Source: Aphelocoma coerulescens
Taxonomy: Eukaryota > Chordata > Aves > Passeriformes > Corvidae
DNA: 64,000 nucleotides
Direction: 5' to 3'
Assembly: GCF_041296385.1 (NCBI RefSeq)
Contig: NC_091014.1
Span: 17,769,578-17,833,577, forward strand
Of this stretch, positions 24,501-36,500 are shown piece after piece; position 1 is the stretch's first letter; each line of letters starts with the position of its first letter. Under the pieces are notes generated by a model, which ran no database searches, had not been told where the DNA came from, and was given only the letters and a program-made list of their open reading frames with translations. Both the position numbers and the translations under genes were made by a program.

Positions 24501-24672
24501 GCAAATATTGGAAATTAGTATCTTCTGTTCCTACAACCTATTTTGGAGAGTGATTCTATCTGTACCAAGTAGAGTCCATGTATACCCATCATAATCCTTG
24601 TTTGATAGTAGATTTTCTTCCCCATTGCCTGACTAGATTCTCTACATATGAAAGAGCAGGTCTATGTAAGAT
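21559..24672. other. Intronic stretch with nothing notable
   Basis: AT-rich intron. A frame of about 100 codons at 23585-23896 (+) overlaps others on both strands and has no recognisable content. No named repeat is seen. Confidence 0.5.
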
Positions 24673-24880
24673 CACACAGAATCACGGGATTAATTAGGTT
24701 GGAAAAGACCTTTGAGATCATCGAGTCCAACTTAGGACCTAAAGCCACCTTGCCAACTAGGCCATGGCGCTAAGTGCCACATCCAGTCTTTTCTCAAACA
24801 TCTCCAGGGATGGTGACTCCACCAGCTCTCTGGGCAGCCCATTCCAATGCCCAGTCACTCTTTCTGTGAAGAACAGATGA
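24673..24880 (-). mobile_element. CR1 LINE 3' end, antisense
   Basis: Starts on the + strand with CACAGAATCACGGG and 'AGGTTGGAAAAGACCTTTGA' (24700), then TCCAGGGATGGTGACTCCAC and a weakly preserved 'CAGTCACTCTTTCTGTGAAG'. On the minus strand the tail of the reverse transcriptase is still readable (RVTGHWNGLPRELVESPSLE followed by FEKRLDVAL), which is characteristic of CR1. 5' truncated. It shares its 3' landmarks with the sense copy at 51637-51826, so both come from the same or closely related CR1 subfamily. Confidence 0.92.
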
Positions 24881-27689
24881 ATCCCAATTTTTCTTGAAGA
24901 ATATTGATTGTACATTATCAATGTGTTTCTAAACATAAGTGCATTTTCTTCATATCTTTTTAATAACATTGAAAAAGAGTGGTTGTGGTGTGTGTTTTTG
25001 CAGGATAGGCATAATACATCTGCTATTTTTGCCTTTTATAAGAGACGTACTACCTCAATGAACTTAAATATTATTTTTTAAAGAGAAGGGACTAAAAATC
25101 TATGACATAAATTCTTGTGAGCAGCAAATTTGGCTGGTAGTTGATCAGGCAAAAGAAACTAGTCTTTTTTTACACTTCAAGCATGAGGTACAGACTAATT
25201 ATATGAAGCTCAAAAACATGTGTCAAAGAGTTTTATGGGCCCCATTACTTTTCAGGTTCATAAAACATTGCCAACAAGCGTTCCCTCTCTCTCCTTTGGA
25301 GAATAAATAGCTCAATTAATTTATAGGAGTCTTTCCATTTTGTGTGTAAAAGAAGAAAATGAAGGTAAATTAATCTGAATAAATTGGATTTGTATTCTAT
25401 TAATCTTGTGGGAATTAGTATCACAATGATGCTAATACCATCATAAAATTTTTGTTGCTTACACTTAATTGTGAAGAATGACAAACGTAATTATTTTCTT
25501 GGAATGGTAATGAGTACAGAAGGTACTTTCTTGGACCAATGTAGGCCTTTGAAAGTTTGAACTAAGCTTTGTACACATTTTTATTGCTTAGTTGATTCTT
25601 TTGAATTTTTTCCCATTTGAAGCTTCATTTCTACATAAAATCACAGTTCCCTCCTCCTTTCATACATGTAGTGCAGATCTGGAGAAATGACTGAACACTT
25701 CACCAGGACCAACCCATGCCTGGTAAGTTCCAGTAAGTCTCAGATGACAGCCAGGGGCACATTTTTGCTTCCATGGCATATGAGCCAAAGATGAGGAAGA
25801 AAATATATCCTTGAAGCTGTGGCCTTTTTTAATGCCACAAACATATTTGTAAATGGAAATTATTCCAGAGAAAGGTTTTTTTGAGCACTTCTGTCAACCT
25901 TCAAACATTGTTTTGTCCTTCCTGGATTCAGTCCTTACCACCTTCTCTCTAAACAGGAGCTTTGTACAGATTTTGTTTATGTTCATACTTGGTGTGGGGT
26001 AGAGTTGAATGCTGTGTGTGGCTTCTGCTGCTTGCGCTTAGCAGACCTAGATCCTGATGCAAAGTAAATAGGAGAAGTGTGACCACTGTGAGAGTCTGAA
26101 GATGGTAGAGGAAAGGAATGCTTGTATTATCCCATGTTTATAGTTTCAGAAAAATGGCCTAAGTCATTTCAGGCTATTAGTGTTTGCTGTCTGCAACTGT
26201 CTTTGGGATGAAAGTAGGAGTATTTGGAGATCAGCTGTATCAAAGATGCCAAGTCTATTATAATTGATATGACTGTATTCCTTTTCCCTATAATGCAGAG
26301 GTCATCCAGCAGAGCCACAGGTGCTGTCTCAGGCTAGTGGCCTGGTCTGAAGCCCAGCTGACAGGTGGTCTTAGACAGAAGGGTTTTTTACTACTTTACT
26401 TGATATTTTTCTTAGAAAAAGGGGATGAGATTTTGGCCAGCAGCTGAGAACATGTCCAGCACTGAGATGTCAAACTGTTGCATGGTTTAGTACTTTTAAT
26501 GCCTGGCCAGCAGTCATAATCAAACGACCACTCTTTCTGAGTTACATAAATGTGTGTTTCTGCACATGCACATTGAAACATCTAGGTCTTGTAACTGGGT
26601 TTACAGAAAAACAGTTACTTTGTTGATTAGAAAATATTGTGTCAGATTCTCTACAGGAAAATAATTGGTTTGACCTCATTTCTAAAGAACAGTACATTTA
26701 TTGAAATAGAAGAAAAGCTATTGATATTTTCTTTTACTGGATTGACATGGGAACAAAAAGAATAGGGTAAGGCTTAATCTTCACTGAATTCCAGTGCATC
26801 TTTTGTTCCTCAACTATGTAATTCTTCACTTAGAAAAAAGATGTTAAAAAAAGCCATAATAATTTGGGGTATCTTGTTTCATTGATCAAGGTATTAGAAC
26901 TTGCAATGGAAAGAAAAATAATGACAGAATGGGATAAAGTGGTAACTTTCTGTTTATACTTCGAGGCTCCCTTTTGCAAGAGCTTCCTGATAGATTTAGG
27001 TAGCTACTGGTCACAGCTACCAGTGAGTGACTGAAGAATTTACTTTAAGCTGCAACTGTGTATTCTTGACTGTTGATATGTGTTTATACAACAGTTTATA
27101 ATTGTAATTAATTTTCACATTGATAATTACTTAACAATCTACTGAATTTTAATACATTTTATTTCAATGCTTTGCTGGTAATTTTCAAAAAATCTACTGG
27201 CAACATCAATTATCCCCAAAGGTGAAGCCATTTTTCACTAAAAATGTTATGATTTTTTAAACAGCTGTTTCTCCTCCTGTTTTCCACACAGTAAAGACTA
27301 CAGCTGCTTCCTATTAAATGAAAAGTATTAATAATTTTCCTTTACATATAAAATCAAATAGCTGTTAAAATAGTGTCTGTATGTAGAATTTGTTGTTTGG
27401 CTGCTTTCCCTAGTTTAGAACAAATTATTTGACCGTGGCATCATTTGCTACAGTATGAGTTTGGGATGTTTTATATTGAAGTAAGGTCTAAGTAATATCA
27501 AAGACTGCCTTGTATCTAATGCTCGAAGAAGCAGATGTATTTAGGGTGAACATATCTCCTTTTGCTTGCATATTAAAATCATACTGATATGTTATCTATA
27601 AGAAAAAGTGTAACACCAGCGGATGATTAGTGAAGACTTAGAATAGAAAGGGAGCAACTACAGTTAAATGAAGTACAGCATCATATGAG
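24881..27689. other. Intronic stretch with nothing notable
   Basis: AT-rich intron without a recognised gene or repeat. Open frames are below 85 codons. Confidence 0.5.
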
Positions 27690-28255
27690 TTCCATCGAGA
27701 AGATGATGGGAGGTGATCCTCCTCCACTTGGCCCTAGTGGGGCCATCTCTGGAGTATTGTGTTCAGGTCTGGTCTCCAGAGGTCAATAAAGACAAGGACC
27801 TACAGGAGAGGGTTCAGCAGAGGCCACAAAGATGATGAGGGATGTGGAGCATCTCTGTTACGAGGAGAGATTGCAGGAGCTGGGCCTGTTTAGTCTGGAG
27901 AAAGGGAGACTGAGAGGACATCTCATCAATACATACAAATATCTCAAAGGTTGGTGCCAAGAGGATGGTGCCAGGCTCTCTTTCATGGTGCCCTGGGACA
28001 GGATGAGGACCTATGGCAATAAACTGAAACGCAAGAAGTTCCACCTCAACACGAGGGGGAACTTTACATTGAGGGTGGCAGAGCCCTGGAACAGGCTTCC
28101 CTGGAAGGCTGGGGAGTCTCCCTCTCTGGAGACATTCCAAATCCACCTGGGCACATTCCTGTGTAACCTGCTCTAGGTGACCATTCCTTGGCAGGGGGTT
28201 GGAATAGAATTTCGCCAAAGGGCCCTTTCAACCCTAACTATTCTGTGATTCTGTT
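27690..28255 (+). mobile_element. CR1 LINE ORF2 tail and 3' UTR, sense
   Basis: This is the best preserved CR1 coding remnant here. From 27832 to 28176 an uninterrupted frame encodes the end of CR1 ORF2. The motifs YEERLQELGLFSLEKGRLRG, LINTYKYLKG, KFHLNTRG and WNRLP...SPSLETFQIHLG are the hallmark reverse-transcriptase C-terminal sequence. Upstream, 27690-27831 continues the same protein with frame breaks. After the stop come a short 3' UTR with GGCCCTTTCAACCCTAACTA and the terminal ATTCTGTGATTCTG near 28240-28253. The copy is 5' truncated and lacks the catalytic part of the polymerase, so it is inactive. Confidence 0.95.
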
Positions 28256-31200
28256 TCTTAATTGTCAGCATGAATTTCTGCAGTAAAATGAAAGATTATC
28301 TATCATCTTCCAGGAACAGAGATCCTTGGCATGGTGGTTAGTTGCAGGAGAGCTGTGAATCATTGCTGGGATTGTGAAAAAGATGTGTGACCCCAAGGTG
28401 AATTAGAAAATAGAGAGGTGTTAATGTCACTTCAGACAGCATTGTTGAGACTTCATTAGCAAAGCCATGTATGATTTCCCTTATTCAGAAACTCATACTG
28501 AAGTAGGGAGAAAAATGACTGGATATTCAGAAAAATGGAATGTCTGTTCTTGAAATGAAAATTGCTTGACTTGTTTAGTCACAAAACTACTGAGCGATAT
28601 CAAGTACATCAGAAGAATAAAGAACAAAAAAGTTAAAAAAAAAAGTGTTAGTTCAGGATTAAGTGGAAATGGAATTTAATTGATTTAGAAGTGGGATTTT
28701 ATTACATAGGGGTCTATGATACCAAGGCACCGGATTTGATGACTTGAAGAGATCTCATGTAAACTTTTGTTTGTCTGCTGACTCTTTTGGTCAAATTGGT
28801 TTTCAGACAGACAGCTTCTTGAGTGCTGTGGTTGGCATAAGAGTGTGTAGGATCATGTGGCTGAGATTACTCCTTTTGAGAAGTCTTTACTAAATCATGG
28901 AATTACCTATGGATTACTGTCTTCATCTCCTGATATCTCTGACAAGTTGATTAGCTCCCTTGGACTGTTTGATAAGGCTTTTTAAGTTCAAGTTTTGAAT
29001 TACAGCTGGAAAGACTTCTGTTCATCAATATCATATATTCTTATCTGTAGGACTTCCCCAAATGAGTCCTGGGAGAGATCCATGTCTTTTGCGTAACATT
29101 TCTTCTGTTGAGAAGACACATTTAGGTACCCAAAGTTGTCTTGATGTAATTTATCTATCATTTTATGGGTTACAGTTCTATTTAGTTCAGTTCTTTATTT
29201 CTACTGAAACACAGGAACAAATTTATTGGTCACATCAACAAGTTATTCAGCCCAATACTCACAGAGGTAGCTGTCAATGTGTACCTAGGGAAATCTAAGG
29301 ACAGCACAAGGCTATAGGACGCTTGTCTCTAAAGCTCTCCGTTCCCCCGCTGTTCTCTGCTCAGGGAGTCTGGGGTTGAATCCGATTTAGGGGCATTTAG
29401 TAAATGGCAAATGATTTCCATTAACTCCTTTTAGCATGGCTGTTGAGAAGTTGTTTTTTTCCTCTTGTATTTCCTGGGGTCACCAGACACAACTGTAACT
29501 GGTGTGATTTAGAATGGCAATAATATGCCATAAATTGTATCCAGCGACAATAGGCAACACAGCATAGGAATTGGGAAAACAATGATTAACTGTGATGTTA
29601 AAGTGATTTAGTATGTTCTTTTTTTCAGTATGACTGATATCTGCTTTTTAATTCATGATCACCCCATAGCATTCTTTATCACACTTGTAGCTGAAGTCTG
29701 GAATAGGGAATGAGAATATGTAATACTACATTGGAATATGTAGTAATAATGTAATACTACAATGGAAATAAATGGTATGCTGATGAGAATACCAAGCACT
29801 CCCCTACCAATAATGTATATTAGATCTTCTCTCTTGCTAAATAGAGCATACCTGTGTGTTTATATGTTTGGTAAAGTAATTCTTATAAATCTGTTGAGAT
29901 GAAATTCTGTTCTATAGTGATTTCTTATCTTTTTCGGGTCAGATCAGGTTTTTTGGGGCCATAAGGAAATGTTCAGTTTTGTAAGAATTTTTTACAGCAT
30001 TCTGTTTTAGTAATACTTCTGAAGATAAATACAATAAGTAATTTTTAGCTAAAATTTTAAACAATAATTAAGTCTGTTGAAAGTCAGTAGGGGTGGAATG
30101 GTGAATTTCACTAGAACTCCTTAAAACTGGGATTATGCAAAACTGATTGAAGTCACTTTTCAACTTAAAGATGTTGAAGTGAATCCCTAAATCTCTACAG
30201 TCCCTCTGGTATTACAATGAGTAATGAACACTCCATATTTCACTTGACTGGTTGATCAAAGAAGTGGATTTCAGAAGGCTCACTGGGCTTCTGAAGGCTT
30301 CATCTTTCTTTGCTGAAATGGGGACTGAGATTAATTTTGAATTTTGGCTCTTTAATCAACATGACTTTTATAAACTGCAGTTTATTTCCTTTTAGTAGAT
30401 AATCCTGTAAGATCTTGTGGTTTTAATTTTGTTATAGCTTCTCAACAATTTTTAAATTAAAAATTTGCCCAAAATTCTAGATTAAAGGAGCACTTTAGAT
30501 TATGATTAAATTCTTTCACTTAGTAAGCAGATTTGATTCAATTGAGAGGTGATTATTCTCAACTAATGTCTGTCAAGCACTGGCAGTAACATAATCCTTA
30601 TGCAAAAGCTTATTACATTGACCTTATAGTCAATGGGTTTAAGAGAAACATCCATGGTGAAAAATCACATCAGAAATGTTCTTTCTGATTGGCTTAACAA
30701 TACTGTTACTATTAACTTTATGGTGTGCTACCTAAGGAATAATTAAACCAGATGGTGTGTTAAACCCAACTGAAGGAATAAAGATATTTTTACTTTTAAG
30801 TTGATCAAAATTAGGTAAAACAACATATGTTCATATGCATTACGATTCCTTTAACTACATATTAACTGCTTTCCTTAATATTCTTCCTGGTGATTTGAGA
30901 GCTCTGCCTCCTGAAAAAAAACCAAAAAAAACAAATCCAACAAAATTCCTCTTTCAATTCTTTTTTTCAGGCTCTCTGGTCATTCGTACCCCTGTGTTGC
31001 TTTGTGTTTTATGTAATTTAAATAAACAGTTTGAACACTGCAGAATCCTCAAATTATGTGAAAACAAAATGAAAGCTATTTTGGGCCACATTCAAATTGT
31101 ACAAATTAGGGCAGGTACATCCAAAAAAAAGGATTTTGAGATTGCCTCTAAAGAAGCACAGCTTGTACAAATGAGCAAATTACATTTTATGCAACAGATG

Positions 31201-32440
31201 TTGAGGAGGGAATTACAAATACTCCAGTTCCTGTTATATTAGTCCTGACTTGCCACCATTTCTCTTTAGCAGTGCCCATGCAGGGCACATAATACAGAAT
31301 AACACACAACACCACATACATTATGACTAAAGTCTTTTTGCTGCCCATAAGCAGAGCTGTTATTTTTATTCCTCAAATAATTGCTATGTTATTTTTATTC
31401 CCCATTATTCCCCAAAGCATAAAACACTATTATACTTACTTTTTTCATACCAGTAACTCTTTTCAAACACTGATGGTATTTCCCTCCTAAAGATTTTCTG
31501 ATGATTGGAATGCAGCTCATAGAAATATGCAGTCCCATTGCCTGAACTGATATAAAATTAAATGAGAGTGGAAACACACAGATGAGATATATGATCATAA
31601 AGCATTATGGAATAATGTTTTATCTTCACAGCTGCTCCTTATCCAGGTGCTGTTAAAAGCACTGAAAATATTCATAAAATTAAGTTGACTGTATCTTGAT
31701 TTTGTGAAGGATTCTGAATAATGGGCTTTCATTAGCTTGATCATTTTATATGCTTCTGTCTTCCTCGTGTAAATTACTTCTTAGTCACAACTACCTTTTC
31801 AAACAACTCGGAGAACAGCGTTAAAAGTGAGCATCTCTCCTTCTGACTGGATGAGCTTTACTTTTTTCTGGAAGAGCTTCTGTTGGTTGAAGTGGGAGAG
31901 AAAAATTATCTTAATATATTACCTATAATTGCCTATTATAGTCCTCAGCTCTAAATTTCTACTAGTTATAATGAAATCCATAGCATCAGTATAAGTTGCC
32001 AACCAGTCTAATGATGTCAATGTTATAAAGTACAGAGATTAAACAAAAAGACTCTTGATCTTTTGTTTGTGTCTAAATGGAGAAGCAATGTGATAAAAGG
32101 TAAAATCAATGTAATTCACAGGTAGAGTGATTTCCTATGAATATGACAAGCAGGACATTCATGTAAGTGTTTATATGAAGGCATTTGTATTAGCAGAGTT
32201 TGCACACAGATAGTGTAATACCAAGTAAGTAAGTGTTGCTATTGGTGAGTGGAAAAGAACTTTATTTTACTGGATTTAATATTCATTTAAATGGAGGATT
32301 AACAGAGTCAGCCAAAACTAAGCCTGATGCAATTAACATTTCAATTTGATCTAGGATGTTGCTGCCTTATTTTTATAATGCTTTGAACACTTTTATTGAA
32401 TTCTGTATCTTCACTGGGCTTCAGTCACAAGTCTGCATTT
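28256..32440. other. Intronic stretch, no supported gene
   Basis: AT-rich intron. It holds a 19-bp imperfect direct repeat at 29718-29767, a weak tRNA B-box-like string near 29373, and an open frame of 135 codons at 30835-31242. The last two are discussed under rejected items. No named interspersed repeat is seen. Confidence 0.5.
29718..29767 (+). repeat. 19-bp direct repeat with 31-bp period
   Basis: ATGTAATACTACATTGGAA (29718-29736) recurs at 29749-29767 with one substitution (T to A at the 14th base). The intervening bases hold a partial inverted copy (TAGTA). It is a minor local duplication of unknown role. Confidence 0.9.
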
Positions 32441-33558
32441 CAGAATCATAGATTTTCAGAGCAGTTGATGTTGGAATGGACCTCTGAGCTCATCTGGCCC
32501 AACAGCTCTACTCAAGCAGGTCCATCCAAAGCTAACTGCATAGGATTATGTCCAGATTTTTTTTTTTTTTTGGGTATTTCTAAGGATGAAGACTCCACCT
32601 GTGCCAGTACCCAGTCACCCTTACAGTAAAAAAATTGTTTCCTGATGTTCAGAGGAAACCTCCAGTGTTTGTGCCCCACGGCCTCTGGTTCTGTCACTGG
32701 GCACAACTGAAAGGACCTTGACTCTGTCTTTACACACTCTCTTCAGGTATTGATCAAATTCCCCTGAGACTTCTCTTCCATAACCTGAACAGACCAAGCT
32801 CTCTCAGCCTTCCCCCTTACAGAAGAGAAGCTTCAGTCCCTTTACCATCTTCATGCCTTCACTGACCTGACTACAATATGTCCATGCCTTATACTGGGGA
32901 GCCCAGAACTAGACACAAAAGTCCATCTGTGTCCTCACCAGGGCTGAGTAGAGGGGAAGGAAGGATCAACTCCATCATCCTGCTGTCCACAATCATCTGC
33001 TGTGGCTCAGGATACCATTAGCCTTCTCTGCTGCAAGGGTGCATTGTTGGCTTATAGTGACGTTGTTGCCTACCTTTTCTGCCAAGCTCTTTTCCAAAAG
33101 ATTGGTTTCCAGATGATTGGTGTACAACATATACTGGTGCACTTCTTGTTGAACTTCTTGAGGTTCCTGTCAGGCCATTTCTCCAGGCTATTGAGGTCCA
33201 ATTGGATGGCAGCACAACCCTTTGGCATATCAGCCACTTCACCCAGTTTTGTGTCACCTGCAAATTTGCAAAAGGAACACTCTGCCCTATCATCCAGATC
33301 ATTAGTGAAGATTATTATAAGGGACTGCACTGCTGGGATACACCACTAGCTATTGTCTTCCAACTAGGATTTGTGCCACTAATCACGACCCTCTGGGCCT
33401 GACATTCAGCTTTTGTTCAGTTCACCATACTGTCTGCTTATCCAGCCCATACTTCAACAGCTTCTCTGTGATGGTCTTGAGGGAGAAACTGTTAAAATCT
33501 TCACTGAAGTTAAAGTGGACAATATCCATTGCTCTCCCATTGTCTACCAAGTCAGTAA
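32441..33558 (-). mobile_element. Long CR1 LINE fragment, antisense (1.1 kb)
   Basis: The largest CR1 copy in the window. The + strand begins with the reversed 3' terminus (CAGAATCATAGATTTTCAGA), then runs through the ORF2 tail. Further in, it reaches more N-terminal reverse-transcriptase code around 33070-33330. There, minus-strand residues such as CKFAGDTKLGEVADMPKGCA and LDSLEKW-like spacing (seen as DLNSLEKWPDRNLKKFNKKC) match the CR1 palm-to-thumb region. Near 33500-33556 the block for 'ACTGAAGTTAAAGTGGACAA' is also a CR1 landmark. The copy has a T-run at 32557-32571 and several frameshifts. It is dead but long enough for subfamily typing. Confidence 0.93.
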
Positions 33559-36500
33559 GTTATTTTTGGTTACAAAAGAGACCTACTTCTTTCGTTGAGC
33601 ATGGATTATTGTGGCTTAGAACAGTTGAGTAAGACTTGTAGGTGAAACTTTGCTAGAGAAGGATGCAGAGTAAACTATAAAAAGAAAGAAGACAATGCCA
33701 AATTCTGCCTGGCTAGAAATCCCTAAAAATAACATCAAGAAGAAATGTTTTTTTAATGTAATTTGAAGAAATTTATGGGGTTAGCCTACAGAGAGATTCA
33801 TAGAACTGGTAGGGGACTATATGGAAAGTCTTTGCCCAAGTCCTCGTTAAATTTGGCAATGATAAATGCTTTGAAAAAGCTGGAAATAAAGTGTGTTGTA
33901 GAAATCTATGAAATGACACATTTCTCAGGGGCTCTCCTACTCACATGCTTTCCTTTGCAGCTGATGTCCTGAAGTATAAGTCTCGTCTTTTCTACTTAGA
34001 CTTATCTCCGGCCATGTCACAGGATCATTTACCATTAGTGCATTTTCAAGCCAGTGGGTAAAGAAATTGTAAAAGAGCTATAGAGAATAACAATACCACA
34101 AAAAAAAAACCCAAACCAAACCAAAAAACAAAACAAAAATTTCACGGAAGTATGAAGTTTGCATTTCTAGTACGTGCTTGAAATCAATCACCACATTTTG
34201 TTGAGGTGCCCTAGAAATGTTAATAGAGATAGAACTATCTAAAGCCTTCAGAAAATATGCTAAAAAAGTATTCAAATTATTTCATAATTCCATGTAACCC
34301 TCCTAGAATTCTGCATTTATATGAATCTATATTAAATTCAGCAAGACCTATTCAGAAAAGTTTGACCTTGTGGTACTCTTAAGCAAGAAATCTTGCCCAT
34401 GTCATCTTTAGTTATTAGCAAAACCCAGTGGTTCTTATTGTTGCTGTGAACAAGGAAAGCATTCAGCAGTCTGAAAGGAACAGAGTATATTCCAAAATTG
34501 TTTCACACTTGCACACTGAAATAGCTTCTTTCAAGCTAGTTTTTCTCCCTTGCCTTAATTTTTCAGGGGTTTTTTTATCAATTCTGTTCACTTAGTTGTG
34601 TTAGTCTTATGTTAGCTTTCTCTGTAAAAGATTTGACATAAAATACTCATATGAAAGATACAACACATATTCAATAGCATGAAGTGCTAAATAATTCTGC
34701 CCTTTATAGTGTCTCAAGGGATTTGAAATGTAAACCAATAAAGCCACTGCAAGCTCATTCTTTACAAACGAGTAACACTGATTTCAAGTAGTACCCGCCT
34801 GATTTACAAAAACCAAGGTTATTTTTAAAATATGATATGACAGATGTTTAAGCAAGAGAGAGAAGAGTAGTGCACAGTAGCAGACTGAATCTCAAGAATT
34901 TTCTTCTCAAACTCTGTTTTTGAAATCTGAATTAGTGAGTGGATAATTGTTGCAGTGTGTCTCCCAGCAACTAGTACTGTCAACAGTATACAGAAGTTTC
35001 CCATGTCACAGAACAATGACAAAAAGAGAAGAATAAATGCAGTGAAACCACAAGGCTACCATCAGAAGATGAGGAAGAAGTAGTATAACTTACTATAGTG
35101 ATATTTGATTCTTTCATTCCAGGTGTTCAGTCCTATGTATAAGATAAGGTAGAGGGGGCAAATTGAATGCTCTACATGTTTGTTGATGCTCTGGGTTAGA
35201 AGGGCTGGGGACAGCAAATCTTGGATAATAAGCATGCTCCCTGACTTACTGATACAGAAGTGTTTCAGTGAAAGATCCACACAGATATCTTCCAGAAAAG
35301 AACTCTTTGAAAATAAAAATTTTCAAAAACAAAAGATCAGAAAAATCCTACTACAGTTATTTCTGAATTCCTCAGGTTTTTCTCAATTTTATGAAACATC
35401 ATCAATCAATTCTTTCTAATTCTTTGAAGGTGTTGGAAATACTTCAGTGGTATAGAATGCTATAGAGTAGTCAAACCTAGAAGATAATGTTCTCATTTGA
35501 ATAAAACACTTCAAAATTGAGCTCAGGGGTAACAGTATAAGAAATTCCCCTGAGAGAGACCAAGGTTCCAAATAGTTTAGTATTCTGTCTCTGACAGTGG
35601 CTGGAGAATGTTCAAGCCTGACCATATACTGCAGTCTGGAGTCCGTTGGTGTGATTTATTTACCCTGAGCACCTGTGTCCACAGATAGCAGGGAAGTCAG
35701 AAAATCCAAATACATATGAAAAGTTACTGCCTTTAGAGCTGACTTCCGTGCTATCTGAACAGCACACTATGATATTCCCTCATTTCTGTGACAACACAGT
35801 CTAAATATTACAAAGAGGTTGTTTTGAGCTTAAACACGATTTGAACAATAGTGCAACTAGGAGAAAATGATCTATTCTTGTTTTCTATGAATATTCACCA
35901 GTTTTTTTTTGTTCAGTTTCTCAAGGCCTGATATTTCTACCACTGAGACAAAGGTAGCTCGCTCTTTAGTTCTTTCTTGACTAGAGATGGAGGTACATAT
36001 ATTCTTGAGACATATACCTGCCAACAGGTTAGCTCTTTTCAAAGAGCTGAAACAGGATGCCTGGGCTTCTTGCAGTTATGTTATATTGTAACCTGAATAT
36101 TTTATGGTTTCTCAACATTTAACTTGATTTTTAATATTGGTAAAGTTTAGAAAGGGATAGAAATTTAAGTCAATTAAGTGTTTAAATGTAAGAATTTACA
36201 TTTAAATTTACTGGTTTGGGTTGTTTTTTGGCTAATGAGGGCAGCTGTAAAGTCCCTTTGATTGGAAGAGACTATAAATAGATAGATTTTCATAAGTTTT
36301 TGAAAGCAATCCCCATTCCACCCCCAACCTTGCCTCTGCAGGTACTGATAGTATTTGCAAACCTGTTCTTACAAAAAACTGAAGCACTTAAAGTTCTTAA
36401 GTCTTCAGGCTTTGTACTTCAGTGTCAAAATACTGGTGCACTCTGCTAGAAACACAGCTATAGTCACCTTTATGTTACAGTAAAGAAAACTTCTCCTCAG

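Noticed and set aside
27814..28218. 134-codon minus-strand frame
   Set aside because: It is antisense to the well-supported CR1 ORF2 tail on the + strand.
29290..29395. tRNA-like or SINE-like B box (GGGGTTGAATCC)
   Set aside because: The bases flanking the presumed T loop do not form a stem, no good A box or acceptor stem was found, and no SINE family could be matched.
30835..31242. 135-codon frame on the + strand ending in a Gln/Leu-rich helix-like segment
   Set aside because: No family recognised, a poly-Lys/Phe patch from A and T runs, and no support for a promoter or exon. A translated search across birds would settle it; conservation of the frame would revive it.
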